Of a stretch of DNA of 64,000 bases, positions 1 to 12,052 are shown piece after piece. A model generated the notes under the pieces. The model did no database searches and was not told where the DNA came from. It saw only the letters and a program-made list of their open reading frames with translations. How positions within the stretch are numbered: the first letter of the stretch is position 1; each line of letters opens with the position of its first letter. Source of the DNA: Coffea arabica (Eukaryota; Streptophyta; Magnoliopsida; Gentianales; Rubiaceae); the NCBI RefSeq assembly GCF_036785885.1, contig NC_092312.1, positions 16,448,001 to 16,512,000 of the forward strand, read 5' to 3'. The translations under genes were made by a program, and so were the position numbers.

Positions 1-1161
1 AGAACTGGAAAACAGAGGACTGTGACTCATCAAGCCGAGAGTTGCATCGGAAGGGAAGATATTTGTGGTGGGCGTCTGGCTGGTGAGTAGTTGTGCCATA
101 TGTTTCTATACCACGTAACGTAATCAAGGAGCAGCCTGTGTGTTATTAGTAGTGGTTGTAGTTTTGTTGCATCTGTAGGTGTTTATGCACGCAGGCATCT
201 AAACACGCACACTCCCACTGCACAACCTGCAAAGACTTTTGTTTGTTTCTTCATATTGGTATGACGAGCATGATTCTGTCCTTTAGTGAATGTGCTTGCG
301 ATTTACTAGTACGGGGTAATTCTTTTTCTCCTTTATCATCGTCTCTAGTTTGTGAATATCTCTGATCGCACTTAATTAGTAGCAAAGTAGCATTCAGCTT
401 TAATTACTGTTTCCTACATCCTGAATATCTAGAGGTTTAAGAATTTATTTTCTTCCACAAGTTCTGATTCAATTGTTCCTTTTTCACTTAATAAATGGGA
501 TTTATGTTAATCTTCACTTTAGTAGCTTATGATTCTATGACCAGAAATTACTGGTAGAAAACAGGTTAACCTCGTTTACCTATAGGACAAGGGCCTTCTG
601 CAGGGCCTTTTTTCTTAGCTTCTAAATTCTCTTGCCTGTGATTCAACTCTCTATTAGGAATTTATCTCTTGAAGGGAATTGCAACGCTGTTATCTGTGTA
701 CTTCTGCTGGTGCTTTCAGTTTCTCCTACCTGTCAAAGTTGCTCCTTGCTTTTCTTTTCCTGTTTCTCAGCTTCCGTTGTGGTGTGCTTCTCTTCTGCTG
801 CTCAGACTCAAATAAAGGAAACAAATTTTGGACTCATTTTTATGTGACGCGTTCTTTGTCCTCTGCAAGGTTCTATCTTTCAATACATACCTTGAGGCTT
901 CCACCTCCTTTTAGGAAAGGCTCCTCTCCCTCTTCGTTGGTTCTCCTATTTCTTCTAACGAGTTTCATTTTGGTAGTGCGCGACTTTTCAACTGGAAGTT
1001 TCTCCGTCCCTCTACTCTCCCTCCTTTCTTTTGTGGCAATTGAACTCTTGGCTTTGAGTGGCTTTCGTATCGTGCTTGACATTTCTACAGGTTGTCTTTT
1101 CTTGCCGGTCTGTTTCTTGATGAGGAGTTTAAAGCCATGATATCAAAGAAGATGAGCCTTG
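1..1161 (+). other. 5' leader and leader intron of the At1g01500-like gene
   Basis: A donor-like GGTGAGT lies at about 81-87 and a pyrimidine-rich acceptor TTTCTACAG ends at 1090, so bases 1 to about 81 may be a non-coding first exon and 82-1090 a leader intron of about 1 kb. The T-rich composition with no conserved reading frame supports an intron. Two tiny ORFs (1120-1140 and 1137-1175) sit in the second leader exon. The exon assignment is inference; no transcript evidence is available. Confidence 0.5.
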
Positions 1162-2819
1162 ATGGATTTCACTAAGAGAGAGATTTATTTCCTTTTGAGG
1201 AACATGGGGAATTTTCACGGGAAACAGAATGGCAATGGAGTGGCTGAGGATGGCTGCCACCCTGCTAGTCCAAGGCACTACAAGCACCTGTCCGGCGGCA
1301 TCAGGACTTCTTTATCTTGGCTGGATTTGAGAGTTTTCTATGTCAGAGTTAGCAAATGTGAGATCGATGATTCAACTCCCCAGTATCTTACCTTAAATCA
1401 CGTTCCCCTAGACTGCAATACCCTTCTGGAAGTAAATGGTGTTAGAACTGGCATCTATTCGGATGGCGTATCAACCCTATTAAGAAGAGATAGGATAGAC
1501 AAGAAATCTGAAGAAGTTACCTTCGTGAGTACTGACAGTATTAGGACGACAGGGAGTGTGAAACTTGAGGTTTTTGACAAGGATGTTCTTGTGCTGTCGG
1601 GAGCACTAGAACTGTGTAATAGTGACGGCTTTGCTGGCGCAGATTCAAGAAATCACGACCAGTGTTGGAGTTTGAATTGCGACTCGGATTTACCAGTTGG
1701 CTCTGTTCTCCTCGAGGGAAATCAATACATGAACCTGGAGTCAGGCTCGCCATCAATCGAAGTCTATGTAGCTGGTTGCTTTTCGGGTCGTCCGATTATA
1801 CTGACTAAGGCTCTGCAGCTTGGTCATAAGAGGAAGCAAATGAGGAAGGCAATGCTGGATTCGATTCCAGAATATGAGACAACTGCAAACCAGAAAGATG
1901 ACTCATCATCTATACACGGAATGCAGGTTGATAAATTCATTAGCTACAATCATTTGAATTTGGTATCGACATAGTGATGTCCTTTTTGTCTATGATTTCA
2001 AATCCTTGCTGAATTTGCAAGCACGACATTCGGTTATGGTTTAACAGTCTTAGTATTCCGACTGAAATACAACCTTGCATATTCCTAAACACCTAAGGAC
2101 AAAGACACAGCAATTTTTAAGAATCTAATGGTGTGAAACCTGCTTCAATCATAGGCATAGGGAGTTCCCTTCTTATGTATACTCTGTTATTACCATAATG
2201 AACTAACAAGCAGCTTTCCTAGCAACGATACTGGCATGCTAAGAAATGAAACGACTTGCACACTTCCATGGTTCTTTTCAACATTCAGAGATATCTGATT
2301 CTCTCTTTTTTCATTTTCTTTTACCGTTTCTTCCTCGTAAGCATTAAGCAAGCTGATTCTATTGAGTAGTTTGAATCCCGCATTGGATGTTGACCTGCTT
2401 GTAACTAAACTAGGGTAGGTATTTATATCATGATATCAGGGAGCTAAAAGAATGGGCTTAATGTTTAATTTAACTTCCTAGTTCCAATTATATTGCAAAA
2501 AGTTGTTTCATCCTGCTGCTTGGCTCATCAAACTATGCTTTTTGCATTTTTTTATTTAAAAAAAAAAAAAACCATTTTCGTGTTATTGCAGGTCACTGAG
2601 CAGCAGAATCGTGATCCAGAAATGGAAGATTATAGCCGCCATCATCCAGGGACGGAGTACATAGAAGGAGGGGATGGAGAACTGTCATGGTTTAATGCTG
2701 GAGTAAGAGTAGGCGTTGGGATTGGTCTTAGTATTTGTGTTGGAGTAGGAATAGGAGTGGGATTGCTAGTCAAAACCTACCAAGGAACGACCAGAAACTT
2801 CAGGAGGAGGCTATTCTGA
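1162..2819 (+). CDS. At1g01500-like membrane-anchored protein
   Basis: Two coding exons, 1162-1926 and 2592-2819, joined in phase 0 (GT at 1927, AG ending at 2591), give about 330 aa. The product matches the plant family of Arabidopsis At1g01500, which is labelled 'erythronate-4-phosphate dehydrogenase family' although I see no dehydrogenase motif; the biochemical role is unknown to me. Exon 1 carries the conserved globular part (SWLDLRVFYVR, LLEVNGVRTGIYSDG, GCFSGRPIILTKALQL). Exon 2 ends in a glycine/valine-rich hydrophobic segment (GVGIGLSICVGVGIGVGLLV) followed by a basic tail, a likely C-terminal membrane anchor. An alternative start is the ATG at 1204 (MGNFHGKQ); short upstream ORFs overlap the 1162 start, so the N terminus is not certain. 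A leader intron probably spans about 82-1090. Confidence 0.9.
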
Positions 2820-4458
2820 TTTGGTCTCTTCTTGTCGAATTGAAAGCATAATTTGTTGACAGTCCTAACAATCTCCTGACCTCTTCTTGACTGGGCCTTG
2901 CTTCCCGGATAAAAGTTCTTTTCCTGTAAGCTAGCCAGCTCTTTGGTGTTACCACCAAAGGCCTAAGTAACCCTAGTAGTTGTGTCTACTTTTGCATGGA
3001 TCCATGAAGTTTCAATTTTTCCCGAAGTATCCTGCAGCCGATCTTACGCATGATGCAGAATAGCCAGCCTTGGTGATCAGTCCAGGCCCTTGAACAACCA
3101 TACAACTTCCGAATGTGTGTGTGTGTGTGTGTGAATTTGTAGTCCTTGATGAAGTTTAGTTCTATTAGAAGAGATGCAGACCTAGCAGCGGACGTGTTTC
3201 ATTGGAGCTGGACGGTCTAACCTTCTATATTTGGGGCCTCCAGCTCCAGGAGGGAAATGTGTTTCAGATACAAATTAATACTCTGCAATAATAATTCCTT
3301 TTCCAATGATCCTCACTTCCTCCTACTCATTGCGAATTTGGTGTGCTTTTCCATGGGTGCGGTGTTCTGTAGATTATGTTTATAATATATGTGCACTGTA
3401 TTAAAAGAACCTCGAGCCAGTCATCAAATTTGCGTGGCTCTTCCTGGAAAAACGTCTTCAACATCCACAGCTTTATGGTCAAACCCACCCATCGACAAGT
3501 TTTTCACCAAGCATCAAAGAGTGCTGGGCTGGCGCCTGGACTCCGACTCTGCGTAATTATGTGCGTAACTAGACTGGCATATTTCAATGGCTCCAGGTCG
3601 GTAACCATTATGTAGGTAACTTGACCACCATATTATCATACATCAATGGCGAAACACGGCCAATGGACTGCTGTATTTTTTTGACTTTCTCAATCGCGTC
3701 AAGGACAGACGACCACAAAATACTGCTGCTTCAAATTAGAAGACGACGTTAATTACTTCAAATTACGATGCGAGAGGGCAGTAGCGTGTGTCAATCATGC
3801 AAAGATGAAGGAAGACCGAGAAAACGTGGTAGGTTTTGTTTTGTTTTTTTTTTTTTTTGGAGGAATTCCAAATTATGTTCACATTACTCTTTCTTTAATC
3901 ATCATGAATTACACCAAAGGGAAGCATCTTCAAGATTGGCGCGATTTGACGAGCTGTCGGGTGCCCAGTTTTGCCTGCTGCAAAGTGACTTCACGAAATA
4001 GGTACCAAAACTAAAGAACAATTAGCAGCAGGACTTCTATGGCGCGATCCACGGTAAAACAAACCGCTAAAAGACTAGTATTAATCAGGGAAGCGACAAA
4101 AGAAAGAAATGCGGAGGCGGCAGAGAAAGCTACATCTATTTACAGAAAAGGATCAAGTTCATCATTTACAGCGTACGACCTCATCTCGTGAGGTAATGAC
4201 AACATCTCCACTTTGATATCAGTCAGCAAGAACTATACTAAATAAGACTGGTCCAGATAGGAGCATGGTTGCCACCAAGAACCCCCCCATACTTCTTCTG
4301 AAAGAAGCGGAGCCCGGTTGCTTGAAGGGCTACGTCAAACATACAGTAAGCTTTATTTACAATCATCTACACATAAAGAGTTTCAAAACATAGCAGTGTC
4401 CCTCCCCTAATGACAATCGACTTTGTAGCCAATGAAGCCTATCATGACTTGAAGACCA
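2820..4458. other. Convergent spacer between the At1g01500-like and BTB genes
   Basis: This holds the 3' UTR of the forward gene, a (GT)n run at about 3114-3134, and the 3' UTR of the reverse BTB gene near its right end. Several short open frames have no recognisable protein similarity. No other gene is seen. Confidence 0.6.
4352..4357 (-). terminator. Poly(A) signal of the BTB gene
   Basis: TTTATT on the plus strand reads AATAAA on the minus strand, about 100 nt downstream of the BTB stop codon, a normal distance for a plant 3' UTR. This is a motif match only. Confidence 0.4.
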
Positions 4459-6363
4459 TCATTGACGAAGGCTCTCAGCCGGCAAAGATCGATTAGCACG
4501 TCGAAACCAGGTTGTAAATGCAGTGACCAAGTGAGGACAATCATCAACATTTCGAGTTGAAAAGCTGAGGCACTGCTGCAACAACTCTTGGGCATCTGAC
4601 ATGGGCAGTGTGGATATGATTCTCAGAAATGTTTCTTCCAGCTCCTGGTAAAGTGATTTGTGGCTTGACATCATATGGGAGACATTCTCTTTGCATATGA
4701 TCAACACCGGTAGCCAATCTTTAACAAGCTTCATTCTAACCTGTTCAGGGAACATAGATGCATGAACCATTCTGAGCACTCAAAGTACACAAATATCCAT
4801 TCGAGGTAAGTTGACTAATCACAGCCAAATCAAGAGAACCTTAATCTTTCAACAGGAAAAGTGTTTCAAGTCCTGTCAATCTGGAAAAGGCATTGACTGA
4901 CATAAGAACAAGTCGCAAGGATTTAGTGGAAAGCTCTGTTGTTTCAACTTCGTCCCGTTGTCATTAAACAACCTTGAAGTATTGCAACAGGATAATGCAT
5001 TTTTAGAATGAATAGAAGGGGAAAAAAAAATACAAGAGTAGCTACTGTCGAACATGTATGATACAATGGGCATGCTTAGCAAAGCTAAGATACATCCATT
5101 CCACGCAAGTGCTGTAGTGGCTGTCAAGACAAATACCTGTCTAGCAGCCAGAATGTTCCCTGTGGCAACAGCATTGGCAAGCTTGCAAGTGCACCTAAGA
5201 ACGACAGCGGGCAGCCCCGGCACAATATTCCTCCAGGCATCGTCGCGAAAAGCCCTTTGCAGATCCGCAGTAAAAGAAGCCTGGTCGCTCCACTCTTCCA
5301 CAGCCGTATCGGCTACTCTGAGCTCAATCATCCTTTCAACCAACCACAACAAATGCCTCCCATTAGTCATCGCAGTGTGCAAATTCAACCTCTGGATAGC
5401 CTCAGTCTCGTTATGATCTCCACGAAAATCAGGACTCGAGTACTCCTCCAACGACTCCTTGACAATCTTCAAGCTGGTCTCAAAGGCGCGATCCAACACT
5501 CTCCTGGCAGACTCCTTGGACGAAAAGTCCCTCAACAACTTGGCCACGAAAGCCTTAGCGAAAGCCGTATTGGGATGATTGTGGATAGCAGACATGATTA
5601 ATCCGTGAAGCATTTCTTCAGAGGAATCAATCTTACCAGGTGAAACCCTAGCCAGAAGCTCCTGAGACTCCTCGTCGCTAAGAAAGGGGACTAAGCCCAA
5701 AACCTTCTTCTCTTCGTCTTCGGTCCAGGGCACCGCCTCGAGGAATCGAACGCAAGCCCTAACGCAGTCTTCAAAGAGCAATTCGAGCGCCACGGGGAGC
5801 AAAGAGAGAGCCGTGGAGGCAGTATCGACGACGTCGGAGAAGTCGTTGGTGTAGAGAAGTTGAAGAACGGTGAGATGATAATCGATGGAGCCATAAGTGG
5901 CAGAAACGCCGAGGTTGAAGCGATAGATGACCGGGGAGGAAACAACGACGTCGTCAGTAGGGCATGATTCCTTGTGCCAGCGATCGGACAATAAGGCGGA
6001 GAAGTACCTGGAGCGGCGAAGGACACCGGAGTGGAGATAGATCTGGACGTCGGCCTGATCCACGGCGGAGATGGACTCAGAGTCGTCGGAGAGGAACGGA
6101 GAGGAATTTTCGACATAAAGACGGAGGACGACGTCGGCGGTCGAAGCGTCATTGAATCCACCAGCGGAGGAGGAGGAGGAGGAGGAGGCGGGGATTAAAG
6201 AGTAAGAAGAGGAGCGGCGGGGACCAAAGGGTTTATGAGAGACTTCGTTGAGGGAGTCGTCGGGACGCGAGGAGTCGATGACGGCGAGGGTGGAAGGGAA
6301 GCGGCTGTTGCTTCCGACGCGTTGTCTCTTTTTGGGGGCAACGCCGCCGGCGACTATCGTCAT
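4459..6363 (-). CDS. BTB/POZ domain protein, At1g63850 type
   Basis: Exons on the reverse strand are 6363-5137 and 4740-4459, joined in phase 0 to give about 502 aa. The start at 6363 gives MTIVAGGVAPKKRQRVGS, like the N terminus of Arabidopsis At1g63850. A serine-rich low-complexity linker (about residues 55-70) precedes a BTB/POZ fold containing ADVVLRLYVE, VQIYLHSGVLRRSRYFSALLS and YGSIDYHLTVLQLLYTNDF. The rest is the alpha-helical region of this plant class, ending FSTRNVDDCPHLVTAF. BTB proteins typically dimerise and many act as CUL3 adaptors; whether this one does is not visible here. The gene is convergent with its left neighbour. Confidence 0.92.
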
Positions 6364-7194
6364 ATCTCGAGAGGAGGGCACGGGAATGGGACAGAGAAAA
6401 CGCCAGGGAATCGAAGTGAAACAGAGAGTTGAAAGGCAGCCGGATGTATGCGTTCTAAAATGTCGAAACGCCGCAGCACTGAATCAAAGTCTCGTCGTCG
6501 GAGTTAAATTGGGATTTTATCCGCAACTAAAGTACATGTCACCATCAGTGATGAGTACGAGAGTGTCGACATATGTTGGGGTGTGTTGGAAAATGCCTTT
6601 TATTTACTTTTTTTTTTAGCTTTTTTTTTTTTTGAAAAAAAATCATGGACTTGATGTATTGGAAAAAAAAATTTTTTTTACTTAACACGTCTAATCTACC
6701 TACCGTATGAATACGCGCTATATTAACTATGATTATTCTTCTTTATATATATATATATATATATACTTTTTCAATTAACTTTTTATTTATTTAAAAAATT
6801 TAACACATGCATTATATGTTAACAAATTTCAGCAAGCATTCGTTATACTAGAGGCAATGGGGTAAAAGCTTCTTAGTTCTTACGATGCGTATGAAATAAT
6901 TTTCAATAAATTTCTCCTTCGAACGTCAAAATCTTCTCGATTTCTTTTTCTCATATAATAATAATAATGTCTTAGCAGTGCGATGGCTATATGGTTTACC
7001 CGCGCCTGTCTGTCTCTTTTCTTTCATTTAAGACAAATTTGACAAAGTTATCTCTCTGTGCTGATAAATTCTCTGTTTGTCGCTCAACACAGTCAGATGA
7101 TGATAATGACATCATCGTATTTTCATCGATACTAACCTTATCCATTGTCAATAATTAGTAGGTCTGTAGGATGTTTTTTTTTTTTTTAAATATG

Positions 7195-7230
<36 letters not shown>

Positions 7231-8499
7231 CATTCCATTTCTCTCTTCTCTTTTCAGAAGTGGACAAACGGATATTTGAACCAATCACCCTAAACAAAGC
7301 CAGTCTTGCACACATGTCATGTCCTCGTGGGAGAGTGTGGTTTGTTTAATTTACCAACAAAATTGAGCATTCAACAAAGAATTATGAGCTCTGCGATCAT
7401 CACAACTCTCATATGCTACCTCTCACTCTGTATTTTTGGACAAGATTCTAAACAGTTTTAGGGGATTAGTCTGATCGAAATGTTAGAATACCCTTAAGCG
7501 AAAAGAAAAAAAAAAAAACAAAGAATCCTGAGCTGTTTAATCAGAATTAGCTTTATTTACATGGTAATATAAGAGTGTTTTATTAGAAATACGTACTATT
7601 TTGTAGGTCCATTAGTAATTAAGGACACAAAAATATCACTATAGATGAAATGGGATCCGGGCCGACTCGAAAGTCCAAACTGGGCCATAAAGCCGATTCA
7701 ATTTATGAGCTGGAGTGGGGTTTGGGCCTTTAGCGGGACCTCCGTTAAGACGAATTTGGGTTCAAAAATCCAAGAATTCCAAAAAACTGGTGTTGAAGCC
7801 TGTGGAAACCCGCCGACTTGACGAATTCCATCGACGCCATCTATGGGCTTCCCTCTCAGGCTCAAATGGTGCCCAATCCAAATTCATAATTAAATAGAGT
7901 ACATAATTAAAATATATGTAAATTTATAGATTATACATAATATTTTATGATTTATTATAAATTCTTATGTAAATTATTAATATTTTTGTGTTATAAAATG
8001 TATAATTATAGATTATTTATATGAAATTAATTTTTTATGCATTGTCAGTATATTTTTTTTTTCATATGAGTGGGTGTAAATGCGAGCTATTTATTCAAAA
8101 AGTAAAATTTGAACTTGACATTAGATTACATGGCTTGAATCCAAAGTCGCGTCGTGAATAAACTAATAGAACATAAAAAATTTACACAGGATTCATATTT
8201 ATATGAATTATTATATGTGTGTGTGTTACATAATTATACGCATATATATGGTGGACCTTAATCAATTGTGAGCCTAATAAAGTTCAAATTAGACTCATAT
8301 TTAATTTAATTTAACCCTACTAATTAGACGCAACTCTGTCCAACCCTATTAAAATAAGGCTTAATGACTTTTTTTTGAATTAAGCGGGCCGGAGTCAAAC
8401 AAACCCCAACCCGATATACGTGACTACACAATTAACATGAATAGATTATACACTGATTAGTAACTCAATATAATTCCTTTGAATAAAATTAATGGGTAT

Positions 8500-8795
8500 G
8501 GTAGTAACCCTCCTTGACTTTTGGTCCCAAAATCACTTCGCACCCTAATATTTATTTTTGAGCACTTTTTTCCCTACGCTTACGTCAAAACTAACAGAAA
8601 CATAAAAGGACAAAAATAATTGTATATTAGTAGTGATTGGATTAAAATATTCATGGGGATGAGACCCAGTTTTGCATTTTTTTTCAAAAATGAAATTTTT
8701 AAAAAGAAAAATACATGAATCAATAGAAAAAAGAATCCGCATTTCTACCTCTGTTTGAAACTTGAAAAATTTATGTACTTTAAGAATTTGTAAAA
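8500..8795. repeat. Dispersed repeat, copy A
   Basis: This segment aligns by eye, in the same orientation, with 50730-51050. Shared words in order include CCCTAAT, TTTATTTTTGAGCA, CTCCCTAC or TTCCCTAC, AAAGGACAAAAATA, ATTGGATTAAAATAT and TTTTGCATTTT. It is an unnamed non-coding repeat present twice in this window; its family is unknown. Confidence 0.6.
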
Positions 8796-8847
8796 ATGAA
8801 TCAATTAATTAATGTGCAGAAGAATTTCAATAAGCAAAACCCTAAGT

Positions 8848-9026
8848 ATGGATTGGTCATTTTTTCACAAACAAGTTTTTCAAATATAATATTACAGTAA
8901 CACACAATAACTCCAAAAAACATGTCATCCATACAATATATCAAATACTTCAAAAAAAATTTATAGTATAAATTTTTCAAATATACTGCTACAGTAAAAT
9001 TTTTAAAAAATAGCTAATCCAAACGG
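8848..9026. mobile_element. MITE with GGATTG-type terminal inverted repeats, divergent
   Basis: The left end reads GTATGGATTGGTCATTTTTT and the right end, reversed, reads CGTTTGGATTAGCTATTTTTT, imperfect inverted repeats. The interior contains the CTACAGTAA and TTTTTCAAATAT words seen in related copies elsewhere in the window. It has no coding capacity. No clear target duplication is seen. Confidence 0.5.
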
Positions 9027-9400
9027 AGTTGAACGAAGTTGTCAATATTTGGGACATCTTTTTAAGTAGATAGCCATTAATTAAAAAAAAAAAAAAAAGA
9101 CATAGCAATCCACATATAGGAGTTTTGATCTTTCTTTAAAGAAGAGAAAGTTGAATCTTTATACTATATAAGAAGGGATTTGTTAGGACGAGAATAACTT
9201 TACTGTCATCTACTCTAAAAACTATACGCAGTATGAGTTACATTGTTCAAGAGAGTGTTCCTGCTCCATTGACGCAAAATAAAACAGTAAATGATCCTAT
9301 GCAGGATGGATGGGGGGATTCAATTTTGGCACCACAGAGATAGAGGAGGTCCAACAACATGACCTACAAGGTTAGAGTAATTGTATCCCCAGGCCCGAGT

Positions 9401-12052
9401 CACCTGACCAGGCTCCCATCATTAATGGATATACGTTTCAAATACGCACACAGACCACTGGAACCCCACCCCCGTTCTTTTTGAGTTTTGACGCCTATAG
9501 TATAATATCCTTAATATCCTTGACTGTCGCCAAATTTTCCAAACTAACCTCTCCCGAATAACACCTGCAAACCGGTAAAAAGTCAAGTAGCAAAATCTTG
9601 CACGCCTGCCTCCCTCTTTTCTTAATTTTTGTGGAATAAGCGTCGCTGTATTATGTTGCACCGCCGCCCCAAATGCTATTCCTCAATTAGTATGGCTAAG
9701 AAATATATGCAAAATGATCGCGGATGCCAATTCCCCCACCCCCCACCCCCCTCCAAAAAACAAAAAAAAAAAAAAAAAAAAAGGAAAGGAGACAATTCGT
9801 ACTATACGGGATACAAATTTCAAAGTATTTCGAGGTGTGAATTTCATTACATGTCAGCATCCTAAAAATGAAGAACGTAGACTTGTTTGGATTGCAATTT
9901 TTCGTCGAAAAATTACGTTGTTTTCCGTGATCACATTTCCTTATTATCTTTTTCCCTCACATACATCAAATCGTACAGTAATTTTTCCATGAAAAATCAT
10001 GAAAAATGCAATCCAAACACAACCTTATATTCTTTCTCTGTGGTGAACTTGGTTCCATTGCAATTCTTTTTATCACCACCCGACACCAGAATCTAGTCGT
10101 TCATTCTTACTTTTTGCTATTAACTAGTAAGTGGTCCATTTACACGTCAATGATATATATATATATATTTTAATTATTTACTCCATTCCCTATCCTATTC
10201 CAAAATATATAGATTCAATAGGTATTCCTGAAGTAAAAGTAGATCCGGGTTGACAAAGAAATGCTTGATCATAATATATAAAATGCTGAAACAACTACTC
10301 CTGATTGATCAGGGTAATCTGGCTGTTACTTGACATAGTCGCATTACATTCTCTAACAGGGCATGTTAACAAGTGCTTCTCGTTCTCACCTACTATTAAT
10401 TCATTTTCTACCTGTTTATTGCACTTAGTTTTTCTTATTCAAGAGAACGGGAGGAGAAATATGATGAGTTGAGAGATGGAGCCCATACAAGGAGAGACCA
10501 CGAGGTACTACTGAAGGCGAATAAATATGAGTTGCGAGGCTTCTTTATGGGGCTAGGACAGAGAGAAAATGAGGTGGAGGTGGATTGTCTTGTACGTGAA
10601 AAAAGTCACCGATCAACCACGGCTGCGTCCATCTTCATAACTTGTACTTATCACAATATATATATATGCTGTCTAGTACTAATATAATATCCTTCATTCA
10701 ATTGCTCTGTGCTTTTAATGGCTGGTCTGGTAGGAGAATATTAAATATGTTTTTGTTTTTTCTCTCTTTTCTCAATCGCTGCCGACTGAGGTTCCAACCG
10801 ACTGAACTGTTGTATTGTAGCATGGGCTCCGTTGAGCATAGTACCGGGAAAGTAGTTGAAATGCAGGCAGGATCGTTTGTTTCCCAAGTCTTCGGAAGTA
10901 CTCTGTCATTATGATTTTTTTCTTTCTCTCTGTCAATTCTCGTGGTAGGTTTTGCCGCTGTCACAGTGCACCGATTCCTTGATATTTACCCTCTTCTTCT
11001 CTTCACCATATCTATCTATCGCAGCTTTTGATACCACTACTGTTTATCTTATTATTACAACCATCTACCCAACCCCAAAAAAAAAAAAAAAAAAAACTTT
11101 TACACTATGAATTATCATGCACTCTTAATTTCAGACTTTGTAAGTCCAATAAGGAATTTGAATTTATTATTTTTATCCCAGTTTATAATTTGTTTGGCCT
11201 TTGTTTTTTCCTGCTTGTAGAGCTCAATTGCTGAGCATTTAGCATGAGTTGTGTCCCCACTCCCAAAAAAAAAAAGGGGAACGACAGGAAAAAGAAGAGA
11301 AATGCAGGCGTGAGTTAGCTGAGTTTGAAAGTGCAAAAAATTCTGAATCTCCGTTGCGTGCAAACAAACCAAACATTTTTTTTAATTTAAAAAATTTGTG
11401 AATATGAAGTAAGCAAGTTCCTAATCTCGATGCTTTTATTCAACGAACGCAGTATTGATTTTGTCAAAAGGTCATCGAGGGAGAGGGGTCGAAACTTTGG
11501 ATTGGATTAGGGAAAGGGGAAGAAAAGGCCCGCCCAGCGGCACCGACAGACTCGGTCACATAGGATAGGGGGGTAGTTTTGTCATTGGACGAAGACAACG
11601 GGCTCCGACAAACGGGCAAAGTCACTTTTGTCAACCGGTCTGTCGGACGTCCAGTGGCCCTTTGGTAATAATGCGAGAAGACAGAGACCCAAATGTTAAC
11701 ATACATCCTATGGATGGAGGAGCACGCTGCTATACTAGTATTAGGTACTACGTACTACTCACTCCCACTTTGGTAACCGTTGAGAGCGGAGTTGTATCTT
11801 AACTAAGCTCTCTCATCGTCACTCTCTGACACTGATAGCAGTCCAAAGAATGCCTGAATCCGCCCCCTCCTCCGCCTCCTCCTCCTCCTCCTCCATCATG
11901 CCAACTTTGTAAGCATTGTTCTCATTGATCCAATGCGGCGGGGCCTACCCTGGTCACTCTTAAGTGGAGTAGTTTTAGTTTAGTACACCGCACGGACCAC
12001 GCTCTCTCCGCTCTCCGATTTCCCCCACCCAAACCCGACCCAACCGCGGAAC
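9401..12052. other. Spacer upstream of the receptor-like kinase
   Basis: This holds a MITE (listed separately), poly(A) and poly(C/T) tracts near 9734-9786 and 11080-11097, a (TA)n run near 10151-10170, and a CTC/CCG-rich stretch at 11868-11895 that probably belongs to the kinase leader or promoter. Short open frames here show no family resemblance. Confidence 0.55.
9884..10019. mobile_element. MITE with TGTTTGGATTGCA ends, 136 bp
   Basis: The left end TGTTTGGATTGCAATTTTTC and the reversed right end TGTTTGGATTGCATTTTTC are near-perfect inverted repeats. The interior contains CTCACATACATCAAATC and ACAGTAATTTTT, words shared with the copy at 31724. It is a non-coding, non-autonomous DNA transposon. 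No obvious target duplication is visible, so the superfamily is open. Confidence 0.72.

Larger units (their letters stand above)
6364..9400. other. AT-rich repeat spacer, left half
   Basis: The BTB promoter side is followed by AT-rich DNA with (TA)n runs near 6745-6766 and 7193-7216, poly(A/T) tracts and a more GC-rich patch at 7650-7880 with no recognisable protein. Two repeat copies are described separately. No gene is seen. Confidence 0.6.

Noticed and set aside
5054-6619. Several open frames antisense to the BTB gene
   Set aside because: They are shadows of the high-GC coding exon on the other strand, with no recognisable family or intron structure.
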